Positions 1 through 8,985 are shown, counted from the first letter of the stretch. The stretch is 58,200 bases of DNA from an uncultured Methanobrevibacter sp. (GCA_900317865.1 ONIK01000023.1:1-58200); one strand, 5' to 3'. Translations and numbers: made by a program. Notes: generated from the letters alone by a model not told the origin.

Positions 1-246
1 GATTTCATCATGTCTGCTAGATATAATACTGGTACTGGTTATTACTGGGTTGTCAGTTCAGATTCTTATGGTGTTGACTTAAGTTCTATCGATAATGTTG
101 TTGATCATCCTGATTGTACAGGATCTTCCGCTACAAGTTATTTCAAATTCCATGTAACTGGTGACGATTATTATGTTAAATTAATTTTATTAAGTCCAAC
201 AGGCGAAGTTGTGAAAGAAATTGATTCTAACATGATAAACGGATAA
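1..246 (+). CDS. Chagasin-like cysteine-peptidase inhibitor, C-terminal part (5' end outside window)
   Basis: The frame is open to the left edge of the window, so this is the 3' end of a longer gene; the ATG at 10 is probably internal. The peptide has the features of the chagasin (I42) fold: an NTGTGYYW loop resembling the NPTTGYxW motif, then a segment GSSATSYFKFHV, and a final strand-rich tail. Family members bind and block papain-type (C1) cysteine peptidases and are usually secreted. A C1 peptidase domain is present about 46 kb away in this window, but no direct link can be shown. A hairpin followed by T8 lies just downstream. The family call rests on motif resemblance only. Confidence 0.5.
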   Translation, partial: DFIMSARYNTGTGYYWVVSSDSYGVDLSSIDNVVDHPDCTGSSATSYFKFHVTGDDYYVKLILLSPTGEVVKEIDSNMING

Positions 247-280
247 TAAAAATTATATAATTAAAACATGATATAATAGA

Positions 281-318
281 ACTTATTCGGTGATTTTACT
301 GAAATAAGTCTTTTTTTT
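281..318 (+). terminator. Hairpin plus T-tract terminator
   Basis: ACTTATT (281-287) pairs with AATAAGT (303-309), and inner CGGT/ACTG can extend the stem. A run of eight T follows. It lies after the chagasin-like gene and before the end of the convergent operon, so it fits termination of the plus-strand transcript. Confidence 0.55.
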
Positions 319-592
319 AATTTTTATAGTGGTCCACGAATTCCTTAACTATTTCTTTATCAAATTTATTTTTGTTCAGTGGACAGTAGTGATATTCATC
401 ACCCATTTTTAAAATAAAGCAGAGAGGCTCAATGGTACCTGAAGTCAATTTTTCAAGCATCATTTTTTGATTTTCGTGAAAAGCAAAGTAGATTATTTTA
501 TCCGTGGATATTTCTATTCTTTTGAACTGGATCTGGTCAATATCCTCTATTTCAAACATGTCTTTAATCATTTCTTCAAAGTTATCAGCCAT
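317..592 (-). CDS. Conserved small hypothetical protein (91 aa)
   Basis: I do not recognise this family. It is a small acidic soluble protein with no signal peptide or membrane segment. It starts 1 nt after the upstream DUF2953 gene ends and has a G-rich ribosome binding site (GGGGG) just before its ATG. It is therefore the last gene of a three-gene operon with the GerW-like and DUF2953 proteins, and a role linked to them is likely but unproven. Confidence 0.6.
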   Translation of the reverse strand: MADNFEEMIKDMFEIEDIDQIQFKRIEISTDKIIYFAFHENQKMMLEKLTSGTIEPLCFILKMGDEYHYCPLNKNKFDKEIVKEFVDHYKN

Positions 593-593
593 T

Positions 594-1160
594 TTAAACC
601 CCCGTAATCAATTCTCTAATTTCCTTTTTGGAAATCAATCTTATCAACGGCACAATTAACTTTAAAACATAAATGTCTATATTCATAAATCCTTTCAGGT
701 TTAAAACTTCTCCGGTAAATGAAGGATGTGCTCTCAAATGGCTGTTTGGAATACTTGAATTAATGATCGCCAAAATTGCCCATATGTAACCAATATACTC
801 TCCGGTTTTAGCAAAATTAGAAAAGCCAATGACCAAATCATTTTCAACTCTGTTGATATCGACGGCATCTAATAATTCATGCAGAAATTTTTTCAAATCA
901 TCAAAACAAGGTTTGGCCAGTTCGTATAGCTTTTTCAAATCCCTTTCATTTTCATCCTCTTCGGATTCATCATCATCGTCATCTTCGGATTTGAAATTAT
1001 ATGTATAAACTTTTATTTTTCTAAAAAGAATTATTTCAAGACATCCGTCATAATCTTTATCTATTTTTACCCATTTAACTTTTAATCTAATTCCGACAAG
1101 TAAAATAATAAAAATAAGTATGATGATTAATAGAATAATCATCAATAGGATGTTCAACAT
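594..1160 (-). CDS. DUF2953 membrane-anchored protein
   Basis: The protein has 188 residues. It opens with one strongly hydrophobic helix (about residues 3-24), then a basic stretch (VGIRLKVKWVKI), an acidic Asp/Glu-rich linker (about residues 58-75), and a C-terminal part with several amphipathic segments. The pattern matches DUF2953 (YtfI-like) proteins. In Bacillus the ytfI gene sits beside ytfJ (gerW), and the same pair is adjacent here: the GerW-like gene ends 12 nt upstream. In methanogens, which do not sporulate, the role of the pair is unknown. Confidence 0.7.
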   Translation of the reverse strand: MLNILLMIILLIIILIFIILLVGIRLKVKWVKIDKDYDGCLEIILFRKIKVYTYNFKSEDDDDDESEEDENERDLKKLYELAKPCFDDLKKFLHELLDAVDINRVENDLVIGFSNFAKTGEYIGYIWAILAIINSSIPNSHLRAHPSFTGEVLNLKGFMNIDIYVLKLIVPLIRLISKKEIRELITGV

Positions 1161-1172
1161 AAAATATAGGCC

Positions 1173-1589
1173 CTATTCTTTTTCTTCTTCATCATAGGTT
1201 GTAAATTCAGGTTCAATAAATTCTTCTTCATCTACATATTCGCTTTCCTGACTCATGTAGCTTTTAACTATGTCAGTAATAATTAAACCTAAATCAGATA
1301 ATGCTTTGTTAGTTTCGGTTCCTTTACTTAAATCAAGTACACGTACACCTTCAGCATCATTTCCTTTTTTAGGAATCATAACCATTGAAATTGGTTCTAC
1401 ACCTGCACCTGCACCCGCAACATCGTTTCCTTCATTACCCATAAGGCTTTCACCAGCACCGAAACCTACTCCCATCCTCATTACAGGAATGAGAATTTTA
1501 TCTTCGGTTTCAATAGGTGTACCGATAACATTATCGACATTTATGAGTTTACGTAATTCTTCAACTGTTGTTTTTATGTTTTCTGCCAT
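1173..1589 (-). CDS. GerW/YtfJ family protein
   Basis: The protein has 138 residues. An N-terminal helix (TTVEELRKLINVDNVIG) leads into the family core with PVMRMGVGFGAG, a glycine/alanine-rich GAGAGV segment, and EPISMVMI. A C-terminal helix is followed by an acidic tail rich in Glu. This is the GerW/YtfJ pattern, known as a sporulation protein in Firmicutes but also present in methanogens. It is the first gene of a minus-strand operon with DUF2953 and a small protein. The function outside spore formers is not established. Confidence 0.8.
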   Translation of the reverse strand: MAENIKTTVEELRKLINVDNVIGTPIETEDKILIPVMRMGVGFGAGESLMGNEGNDVAGAGAGVEPISMVMIPKKGNDAEGVRVLDLSKGTETNKALSDLGLIITDIVKSYMSQESEYVDEEEFIEPEFTTYDEEEKE

Positions 1590-1708
1590 AATATCTACAT
1601 CCTAAATTAATATTATCTATGAATATTGTGTTTTAAATACTTTTTTAAAGCACTACAAAGTTGAAGTAAATGGGCTTTTTTGTATGGTTAATATGTTGGT
1701 TAAAAAAG

Positions 1709-3422
1709 AGGATGACTCAAAATTATTTTTTTAAATAAATTTTTTTTATAATTTTTTTAGGTATTTTGTTTATTATCTTGATGGATAAGTTCATTTTGTA
1801 TTGTTTCATTGTATATTCGTTTTAAATTATGTGATATTGCGAGTAATTTTGCTTCTGTTTGTGTTCTTTTTAGTCCAGTGGTGTTGAATTCTGTTACTTT
1901 TAGATTTTGTTTTATATTTCCAAATGGCCATTCTACAGTTTTTGATCTTTTTTTGTAGATTTCTTGAGCCCATTCAGCGTCCATTTTTCTGAGCATTTTT
2001 ATTTTGTTTGGATTTCCATAATCTGTTATTAGTCTGTTATGATTTTTTTTTCACAGTATTCGTGTTGTTTTGAGTATATTTTGCAGTTGTTTGTCCAATA
2101 TATGGTTCGTGGATTGTTTTTTAGGGTTATTTGGTTTTCGAGTGTTTGCCCTATTGGGCAGATATATGTCTTTTTTTCTAAATTGAAGATGAATTTGTCT
2201 TTTCTGAATGGTTTATCCTTTTTATTGATTTTTAAGTTTTCTTGAGAGTTTTTGTGTGGATATGTATCCATCAAGTTGATTTTCTACCAGGTAATCCATG
2301 TTTTCGTTTGTTGAGTATCCATTGTCTGCTGAAATCTGAGTATTTGGAGGTAATTCTCTAAATATTGATTTTACTTGTTCTATTTGTGGAATTAATTCAA
2401 ATACGTTTGTTGGATTTTGTGTTAGTGATGATGACACGATTATTCCTTTGTAATCGTCTACTTCTATTTGTAAATTGTAATCAAATTCCTTTTGCTCTTT
2501 TTATTTATCATCTATCTTGATTCAGGGTCGTTAATGCTGATTACATCATTAGTGGTCTTTTGGCGTTCTGTATCGATTTTTTCTACTTTTTTGAGAATTT
2601 TTTTGGCTGATTTTTTATCCTTTTGTGATTGTTCTAATAATTTTTTACTGCTTCTTCATAGTTTAAATTCGTTTTTATCACCTTTTGTGGTTTCTGTTAC
2701 TTTTTTGTAAATTTATTCGAAGGATTTTTTATCAATTAATTCTTTTGGAACTGAATTTCCTGATTAATCTCCATGAATTTCATCTTCTTCTTCATCGAGT
2801 TCAATACTTTTTTGTAAGATGTCTTTTAAGAGGATTACTTGTTATTTGTTAGTTAAATTGTTTATTGATGCTTTGGCTTTGATTTTTGTCCTATCAATTG
2901 CAATATGTTTAAGTTTTACTAAATCCAATTCTTTTACCATTAAAACAGTTGTTTTAAATGCTTCATCGATTAATTCTGCATGATTTACTTTGGATCTGTT
3001 GATTGTTATGAAATCAGGCTTTTTTATGCCTGCTATTATATAACTAACATCTGTGGCCGATTTAGTAGCTATTTGTCTTCCAGGCAATCTTCCATCAAAA
3101 GCTCCCATTAAAACATGACGTAATAATATTTTACGACAATAAGCAGGCTTACTTGCTTTCTAACAATAATTTGCATCGAATTTTGAAAAATCAATTTCAT
3201 CCACAACATTTTGAATAAAATAACATGGATGATTTTTTGGAATCAAATACCTCAAGTCCAAAGGAGTTAATAATTGCTGACCAATTTTATCCTCTATTAA
3301 AACCATAAAAAACACAACTAAAAAGTTAATTAACTATAATAATGGATTGTACTTCCCAGTATATAAAATTAAATGAAAAATAAGCAAAAAAAATTAAAAA
3401 TTAATGAGAGTCATGTCCCATC
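1709..3422 (-). mobile_element. Decayed IS1182-type insertion sequence
   Basis: An imperfect inverted repeat brackets the broken transposase. The left end is GGATGACTCAAAATTATTTT near 1710; the right end, read on the opposite strand, is ACATGACTCTCATTAATTTT near 3414-3395. Everything between them is fragmented transposase. The ends were set by eye and may be off by several bases. No clear target duplication was found. Confidence 0.5.
1757..3306 (-). pseudogene. IS1182-type transposase pseudogene
   Basis: Read on the minus strand from the ATG at 3306, the frame begins MVLIEDKIGQQLLTPLDLRY and hits a TAG after about 46 codons. It then continues in pieces: 3108-2842 (DRTKIKAKAS), 2437-2222 (with ADNGYS, a DDE-type Asp), 2274-2029 (a YICP...NNCKIY Cys-containing segment) and 1996-1757 (EWPFGNIKQNLKVTEFNTTG). 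Their order is that of IS1182-family DDE transposases. At least one stop and several frameshifts make it non-functional. No minus-strand frame is visible between about 2440 and 2840. Confidence 0.8.
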
Positions 3423-3479
3423 CTGTGAAGTTAAAAAAAATAATTGATGATGGTTAAAAAAATAATCTGTAAGAAAAAC

Positions 3480-5981
3480 TCACAAATTATCTTTTAAACT
3501 TTCAATAAGTTTGACAAGCAAATCTCTGTTTAAACGCAAATCACAATTCTTCACATGTGCAATTCTTTTAACTGAAACTTTACTTTTATCATATATCATT
3601 GTGTCAGAAGTTGTGAAATCATCACCTAATACATACCAGTTTTCCGGATCCTTTATCGGAACAGGATATAAATGACCAAATTTGACCATATTAGTAGTAG
3701 GATTTGATTTTGTATTTCCAAACCAACACCAGGTACAATAAACCATGAAATCATCATCCAAAATGTTTTTCCCAGTATTTCTAAAGAAACCACAATTTGT
3801 AATATATGTAGTGAATCCTGAGAAAATTGTGTGGGCAGCATCGTTGAAATAGAAGTTACAGCGTTTAATATCAAGAGTGGAATAACAATGACTTTCATAA
3901 AGGAATGAAATTACATTTTTTCCTTTGTTTTTGTAGAAATCACAATCATATATTTTGACTTTATCAAATCTAGGAATTATGTAAATCGCAGCAGCTTCAT
4001 CTATAGCAGTATTGTAACCAAATGCACATTTTTGAATATTAATGTTTTCACTACATGAGTAAATCGCACCGCCATTATTTGCACTATTTCTTTCAAATAA
4101 TGATTCAACAATATTTCCACGTTTGCTGTACCAGTAAATCGCACCACCATTAACTGCTCTGTTTTGTTTAAAAGTACAATTTTTCACTTGAGAATCATCA
4201 GTTGCGATGCCAAAGTAAATTGCACCCCCAGAATCTTTTACAATACAATTTTGGAATGTGCATCCGTTTATTTTAGTTTCGAATCCGGATTTTTCGAATG
4301 GCCCGGAGTTAGTTACATAAATTGCACCGCCGTTTCCAGCAGTACAATCTTGGAATATGTTTCCACTCACTTTACAGTAGCTTCCTATCATGAAAATTGC
4401 ACCACCACCACCTTCTGCAGTACAATTTTGGAATGTGCATCCATCAACTTCACAGCAGTCTTTGGATATATAAATTGCACCACCGTTATGTCCTTTACTG
4501 TTTATAAAAGTACAGTTTTTGATTTTTCCATTAACACCTAAGCATTCAAGTACACCGCCGTCATATCCTTTGACGTTTTTAAATGTACATCCTTTAACGG
4601 TACAATTGTTACCATACCATTTGACTGCAGTAATTACATTAATGAAATTAATATTCCTTAAAACAACATTATCACTAAACACTTCAAACATTCTATAAAG
4701 ATTTTTTCCATTTAAAGTATGACCATTACCGTCAATGGTTATTGGTTTGTCAATTATTATATCCTCTTTGGTATCCTGATACACATCATTATCTAAAATT
4801 AATGTATCGTACTCATTTAAAATTTCGATCTGATTTCTTAATTCAGTGAATGTTGTTCCATTGAATTTTACGACTTCTGGTACACAAATTTTATTATTTA
4901 TAAAATCAAGCCCAATTTTTTTAAAATCGTTTTCGTTAAACTCACAATCATGACCAAAATAAACAAATTTTATTATACCATTATTGACACCACGATTCTT
5001 TTTAAAAGTACAATTTTTTATAGTGAGATTAACATTGGACAATATAATTGCAGGACATCCATTTTCAAAACGAATATTATTCAAAGTTACAAACGGTGAA
5101 GCAACAAAAACACCACCGGACTTATATTTCATGTCCATAGTAAAACCATTACCTTCAATAGTAATAGGCTTGACGACATTAAGTGGTGAAGAGGTATCTT
5201 GGACAACATTATTTGATAAAATTATCTTATCGCCAGGATTTGTAGCATTTAAAACTTTTGCCAACTCACTAAATGTGCTTCCTCCAAAAAAAGTATTTGT
5301 TTTAGTAGTGTCAATAGTATTATTTGTAAAATTAAGTCCGATTGCTTTTAAATCTCTTTCATTGAATTTACAATCACAACCCAAAAATCTTATCACAGTG
5401 TCATTGCCACCACAATTACTTTTAAAAATACAATTTTTTATAGTACCGCTAAAATTACCCCACATTAATGCAGGATTTCCATTTTCAAAACGAATATTTT
5501 TCAAAGTTACAGCGGGTGAATCAACATAAAATGCAGGAGCTTCATGTTTAATATCCAAAGTAAACCCATTACCATCAATAGTAAGAGGGTGATTAATTGG
5601 AATAGGACATATGAAACCTAAATCAACATTATTTAATAAAACTATCTTATCACCAGGATTTGAACAAACCACGGCACTTCCTAACTCAAAATAAGAGTTT
5701 CCATTAAAATAGATAACATTCTGATTTTCGTCTGTTTTACTTTCATTAGTAATATCTGAAGTTTCCACGGAATCATCTGATGAATTATTTTGACTATCAC
5801 CAACCACATCAGAAGTTTCCACTGAATCATCTGATGGTATAGAAATGGATTGGTCATCCATAGAATTTATATCTGGATTATTATACATGCCAGAACAATT
5901 ATTTAAATCAGCCGCAGAAGCACAGCCAATACCAACCATCATAATTACAAAAATTAACAAAGACAATAAAATTTTATTCAT
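3480..5981 (-). CDS. Secreted beta-helix adhesin-like protein (833 aa)
   Basis: A signal peptide (residues 1 to about 24, ending CASAADL) is followed by an acidic linker with repeated SDDSVETSD. A long right-handed parallel beta-helix then runs from about residue 90 to 770. The N-terminal half holds three related blocks of about 130 residues, each with an NPGDKI-type turn, a DGNGFT/DGNGHT motif, and KNC.FK steps. The second half has dense NCTFxN...GGAIY repeats of the polymorphic-membrane-protein type. It fits the large adhesin-like surface proteins of Methanobrevibacter, thought to mediate contact with other cells. No C-terminal anchor or sortase-like signal is seen, so attachment is unclear. 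A GGAGG site precedes the ATG and a palindromic box plus TATA lies 40-75 nt upstream. Confidence 0.8.
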   Translation of the reverse strand: MNKILLSLLIFVIMMVGIGCASAADLNNCSGMYNNPDINSMDDQSISIPSDDSVETSDVVGDSQNNSSDDSVETSDITNESKTDENQNVIYFNGNSYFELGSAVVCSNPGDKIVLLNNVDLGFICPIPINHPLTIDGNGFTLDIKHEAPAFYVDSPAVTLKNIRFENGNPALMWGNFSGTIKNCIFKSNCGGNDTVIRFLGCDCKFNERDLKAIGLNFTNNTIDTTKTNTFFGGSTFSELAKVLNATNPGDKIILSNNVVQDTSSPLNVVKPITIEGNGFTMDMKYKSGGVFVASPFVTLNNIRFENGCPAIILSNVNLTIKNCTFKKNRGVNNGIIKFVYFGHDCEFNENDFKKIGLDFINNKICVPEVVKFNGTTFTELRNQIEILNEYDTLILDNDVYQDTKEDIIIDKPITIDGNGHTLNGKNLYRMFEVFSDNVVLRNINFINVITAVKWYGNNCTVKGCTFKNVKGYDGGVLECLGVNGKIKNCTFINSKGHNGGAIYISKDCCEVDGCTFQNCTAEGGGGAIFMIGSYCKVSGNIFQDCTAGNGGAIYVTNSGPFEKSGFETKINGCTFQNCIVKDSGGAIYFGIATDDSQVKNCTFKQNRAVNGGAIYWYSKRGNIVESLFERNSANNGGAIYSCSENINIQKCAFGYNTAIDEAAAIYIIPRFDKVKIYDCDFYKNKGKNVISFLYESHCYSTLDIKRCNFYFNDAAHTIFSGFTTYITNCGFFRNTGKNILDDDFMVYCTWCWFGNTKSNPTTNMVKFGHLYPVPIKDPENWYVLGDDFTTSDTMIYDKSKVSVKRIAHVKNCDLRLNRDLLVKLIESLKDNL

Positions 5982-6020
5982 TTTTTAAAAATCCTCCAAT
6001 TATTATTTTTAAAAAATATA

Positions 6021-6056
6021 TTATATATAATATTTCGCATGTAAGTGCTTACTTAC
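6021..6056 (-). promoter_or_regulatory. Palindromic box and TATA of the beta-helix adhesin (site A)
   Basis: On the minus strand the sequence GTAAGT-AAGC-ACTTAC (6056-6041) is a perfect 6-4-6 inverted repeat. It is followed by ATGCGAAAT and then a TTATATATAA box (6030-6021). The start codon is at 5981. The same arrangement occurs at 9123 and 45811. Position and symmetry fit an activator or dual-use operator next to BRE/TATA. Confidence 0.6.
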
Positions 6057-6139
6057 ATTGAATAAAGCATAAAATATCTCTTAAATAAAAAAATAATATA
6101 TATTAAGGATTTAATAAAAAAATAGTGAAAAAATATTCA

Positions 6140-6298
6140 TTATAATAAAAAATATTTAATTACTCGGTTTGCTTCAGAACAATCAATTTGATCGACCACA
6201 TTTTTAATAAAATAACATGGATGGTCTTCAGGAATCAAATTCCTCAAGTCCATAGGGACCAACATGGTCTGATTAATAGTATCATCATTTAAAACCAT
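6140..6298 (-). pseudogene. N-terminal fragment of an IS1182-type transposase
   Basis: An ATG at 6298 opens a 52-codon frame whose segment LVPMDLRNLIPEDHPCYFI closely parallels the start of the broken transposase at 3306 (LTPLDLRYLIPKNHPCYFI). The match ends after about 45 residues and the frame then stops. It is the remnant of a second, related element; the rest is gone. Confidence 0.7.
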
Positions 6299-6394
6299 AA
6301 ATAAAACAAATTATCCAGCGAGACTAGATAGACACAATCCACAATTAATATGGGTGTTTTTCTTAAGCACTTATATTCTTTTTATTACTTTTTT

Positions 6395-7779
6395 AGGAGT
6401 CTGTAAACATTTTATAGACCTATTGATTTTAAATTTTTTGCAGTTGAAATTTCACTTGGATAAAAATTCGTTCTAATTTTTCTTTAATTTTAATTTTAAT
6501 TGTTTAAAAATAGTAAATTACTTAAATAAGTGGGGACAAATAATATTTCATGCCTAATATAAATAAATCTGTCCTCAATAATAATATGGGCTTTATACAA
6601 CTTAAATTTTTTGATTGTGCTGACAAAAATATTGATCAAGAAAAAATCATTTCAGAAAGGTTTAATAAAGTACCAAATTTTGAAAATACTAATCAAAAAC
6701 TATTTTTAGATGAAAATAATACATTTAAATATGATAATTCAATTTGTCCTAATTGTGGTGCATATAAAATAATTAAAAAAGGTATGATAACAAAAAACAA
6801 ACAAAATATCAATGGAAAAACCACAGAATTTAAAGAACAGCTGTATCAATGCAAAAAATGTGGAAAAAAATTCGGAATAAAAAATAATCCATTAATTGGA
6901 GAACATAAACAATTTTTACAAGAAATTATTGATAAAATTCCAGGAATAATGAAAATTGGATATCAATCACTTCGTAAAATAAGTAAATACTTTGAAGTAT
7001 TCCTTGGAATCCGAATATCTCACCAAACAATCAAGAATTGGTCCAACAAAAATCATGAAGAAACAATCAACAATGAAGAATTCGAATATTCCGGCTATTA
7101 CTTATATGATGAACAATTTTTAAAACTTAATAGAGTTAGACATTACAGATTGACTTTATTTGATGCTATACTTAATGTTCCAGTCTCAGAACGAATAGTA
7201 CGTCGCAGAATACCAAAAAATACCAAGAAATTTATATTAGATTCAACGAAAAATAAACCATTTATTTGTTTAACAACAGATTTATTCCCAATGTATCGTA
7301 ATGTAGCTAACGAAATAGGAGTTAATCATCAGTTATGTGCATTTCATTTGTTCCAAACAATACACCACAAATTAAAAGTCTACTGTAGAATAAACAAGAT
7401 TAATGGAAAAGAAAGGGACTATATTTATGAAAATGCACAAGAATTAAAAGATTGTTTCAGACAAAACTCAACAAAAGAAGCAATAGAACATTTTAAATTA
7501 TATTTACAAAATTACAGAGCAATACCAGTAGTATTAAAAGATTTCATAAGAAAACACATCATCAATCACTTCCATAGATACGTACAACACTTAGGTGATG
7601 AAAATATTGAAAAAATATCAAACAAAGTCGAAAATTACTACAGACAAACCAATCCAGAAATAATAAAGAAATTATACAAAACTAAAAATGGAATTCTAAC
7701 ATTCTTGGACTATCAAATGAAAAATTGGACCGAAAAACATCTAAAAATCAAATACTCCTATAAAATTTTACAGACTCAA
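6395..7779 (+). mobile_element. Insertion sequence with near-perfect inverted ends, about 1.4 kb
   Basis: The left end GAGTCTGTAAACATTTTATA (6397-6416) is matched, inverted, at the right end by GAGTCTGTAAAATTTTATAG (7777-7758). The element holds one long transposase frame. The right end falls inside that frame, so the last 13 or so transposase codons come from flanking DNA. The transposase looks complete and the ends are well kept, which suggests a recent insertion. It lies directly against the T-tract of the aminotransferase terminator. No clear target duplication was seen. Confidence 0.6.
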
Positions 7780-7818
7780 AAAAAAGAAAAAAGCAGAATC
7801 ATAAGTATGATTCTGTAA
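6550..7818 (+). CDS. DDE-type transposase with N-terminal zinc ribbon (422 aa)
   Basis: Near residues 58-100 two Cys pairs (CPNCG and CKKCGKKF) form a zinc ribbon for DNA binding. A helix-turn-helix-like part follows (LRKISKYFEVFLGIRISHQT). The catalytic core then has acidic candidates in YLYDEQF and CLTTDLFPMY, followed by CAFHLFQTIHH. The family assignment (possibly the ISM1/ISNCY group known from Methanobrevibacter) is a guess. The frame has no breaks. Its last residues run past the inverted right end into the terminator hairpin of the convergent aminotransferase gene, so the two genes overlap tail to tail by 20 nt. Confidence 0.75.
   Translation: MPNINKSVLNNNMGFIQLKFFDCADKNIDQEKIISERFNKVPNFENTNQKLFLDENNTFKYDNSICPNCGAYKIIKKGMITKNKQNINGKTTEFKEQLYQCKKCGKKFGIKNNPLIGEHKQFLQEIIDKIPGIMKIGYQSLRKISKYFEVFLGIRISHQTIKNWSNKNHEETINNEEFEYSGYYLYDEQFLKLNRVRHYRLTLFDAILNVPVSERIVRRRIPKNTKKFILDSTKNKPFICLTTDLFPMYRNVANEIGVNHQLCAFHLFQTIHHKLKVYCRINKINGKERDYIYENAQELKDCFRQNSTKEAIEHFKLYLQNYRAIPVVLKDFIRKHIINHFHRYVQHLGDENIEKISNKVENYYRQTNPEIIKKLYKTKNGILTFLDYQMKNWTEKHLKIKYSYKILQTQKKEKSRIISMIL
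7783..7815 (-). terminator. Terminator of the aminotransferase gene
   Basis: A perfect 9-bp stem, CAGAATCAT-AAGT-ATGATTCTG (7794-7815), holds the stop codon of the aminotransferase. On the minus strand it is followed by CTTTTTTCTTTTTTTT. The T-tract abuts the right end of the neighbouring insertion sequence. Confidence 0.7.
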
Positions 7819-8941
7819 TGGATGCTACACCAGCACCGGCATCGTCAATTACACCTAAACCTTTTAAGGTCATTCCGATAGCTGCAAAAGTTTGAACTAA
7901 TTCTTTGTAGGAAATGCATCCCATGTGGCCTATTCTGAAGACATTTCCTTTTAAGTGATCTTGTCCTCCAGCTAATTCCACACCATATTTGTCACGGGTT
8001 GTTCCTCTAAAGTCAGCATCTGCAATGCCTTCAGGCATTTTAACTGCAGTTACGGTTGCAGATGATACTGCTTCATCAGCGAATAATTCTAAGCCTAATG
8101 CTTTAACTGCTGTAACACTGGCTTTTGCTGCTTTGTGGTGACGTGCAACTCTATTTTCAAGTCCTTCTTCCATAACTATTTTCAATGCTTCGTTCATAGC
8201 ATAAGTTAATGAAACGGATGGAGTATAAGGAGTTTCAGGTGGATTTTTGTTTCCACTTTTTCTTGCCGCTTTCAAATCTAAATAAAATGTGTTTGTTTCA
8301 ACATTATCAACAGCTTTCCATGCATCGTCACTTAATGTAATTGCTGCCATTCCAGGCGGTGCTGCTAAACATTTTTGTGAACCTGTTACACAGACATCAA
8401 TACCAAATTTTTCAACATCCACGTAGTCTCCTCCAAGGGATGATACGGTATCTACAATGTATAATGCATCATAATTTTTCATAACTTTACCAATTTCTTC
8501 GATTGGTGCAGCTACTCCAGTAGAAGTTTCGTTGTGTATAACTGAAATTGCTTTGATGTCTTCATTTTCATCAAGCACTTCTGCAATTTGTTTTGGTGAT
8601 ACTGCAGTTCCCCATTCAACTGCTAATTCCTGTGCCTCAATTCCGTGAGTTTGAGCTATTTTCATAAAACGTTCACCGAATTTTCCACCAACAACATTCA
8701 ACATTTTTTCGCCAGGTGCAACGGTATTTGCAATAGCAGCTTCCATTGCGGCAGTACCTGATCCAGTTAATAAATATGATTTATTAGGGGTTTGGAATAC
8801 TTTACTCATTAATTCTGTAGTTTCAGTTAATATTTCTCCATATTTTGCGCCTCTGTGATTAACAACAGCTTTTGACATTGCGGCTAAGACTCTAGGGTCT
8901 ACTGTTGTTGGACCCGGAAGCATTAATAAAATATCATCCAT
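7799..8941 (-). CDS. Class V aminotransferase (alanine-glyoxylate / serine-pyruvate type)
   Basis: A PLP-dependent enzyme of 380 residues, the usual length for archaeal members. Visible family motifs are LMLPGPT near the N-terminus, NHRGAKYG, LTGSGTAAMEA, the VDTVSSLGG segment with the cofactor-binding Asp, and TGSQKCLAAPPG with the Schiff-base Lys. It probably transfers the amino group between alanine or serine and glyoxylate, pyruvate or a related oxo acid; the exact substrate cannot be read. A GGAGG site precedes the ATG. The gene stands alone, with its own terminator and a palindrome in the leader. Confidence 0.88.
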   Translation of the reverse strand: MDDILLMLPGPTTVDPRVLAAMSKAVVNHRGAKYGEILTETTELMSKVFQTPNKSYLLTGSGTAAMEAAIANTVAPGEKMLNVVGGKFGERFMKIAQTHGIEAQELAVEWGTAVSPKQIAEVLDENEDIKAISVIHNETSTGVAAPIEEIGKVMKNYDALYIVDTVSSLGGDYVDVEKFGIDVCVTGSQKCLAAPPGMAAITLSDDAWKAVDNVETNTFYLDLKAARKSGNKNPPETPYTPSVSLTYAMNEALKIVMEEGLENRVARHHKAAKASVTAVKALGLELFADEAVSSATVTAVKMPEGIADADFRGTTRDKYGVELAGGQDHLKGNVFRIGHMGCISYKELVQTFAAIGMTLKGLGVIDDAGAGVASITESYL

Positions 8942-8964
8942 TGATTTTCCTCCATTATAAAAAA

Positions 8965-8985
8965 AGATTTAGTATGGCTAAATCT
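8965..8985 (-). promoter_or_regulatory. Inverted repeat in the aminotransferase leader, possible operator
   Basis: AGATTTAG-TATGG-CTAAATCT is a perfect 8-bp inverted repeat 24-44 nt before the start codon and about 20-30 nt downstream of an ATATATAAAAA TATA-like box (around 9005-9022). That is where transcription should start, which suits a repressor site. It could also be an RNA hairpin. Confidence 0.4.

Larger units (their letters stand above)
5982..6549. other. Intergenic stretch between adhesin and transposase
   Basis: It contains the adhesin promoter with its palindrome (6021-6056), a short transposase remnant (6140-6298) and the left end of the next insertion sequence (from about 6395). 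The remaining sequence is AT-rich and shows no gene. Confidence 0.6.

Noticed and set aside
1270..1605. Plus-strand frame antisense to the GerW-like gene
   Set aside because: Shadow of a well-supported gene; composition is that of reversed codons.
6340..6380. Fourth copy of the palindromic box (TAAGCACTTAT near 6364)
   Set aside because: Only one half and the core match, and the insertion-sequence end follows instead of a promoter with the expected spacing.
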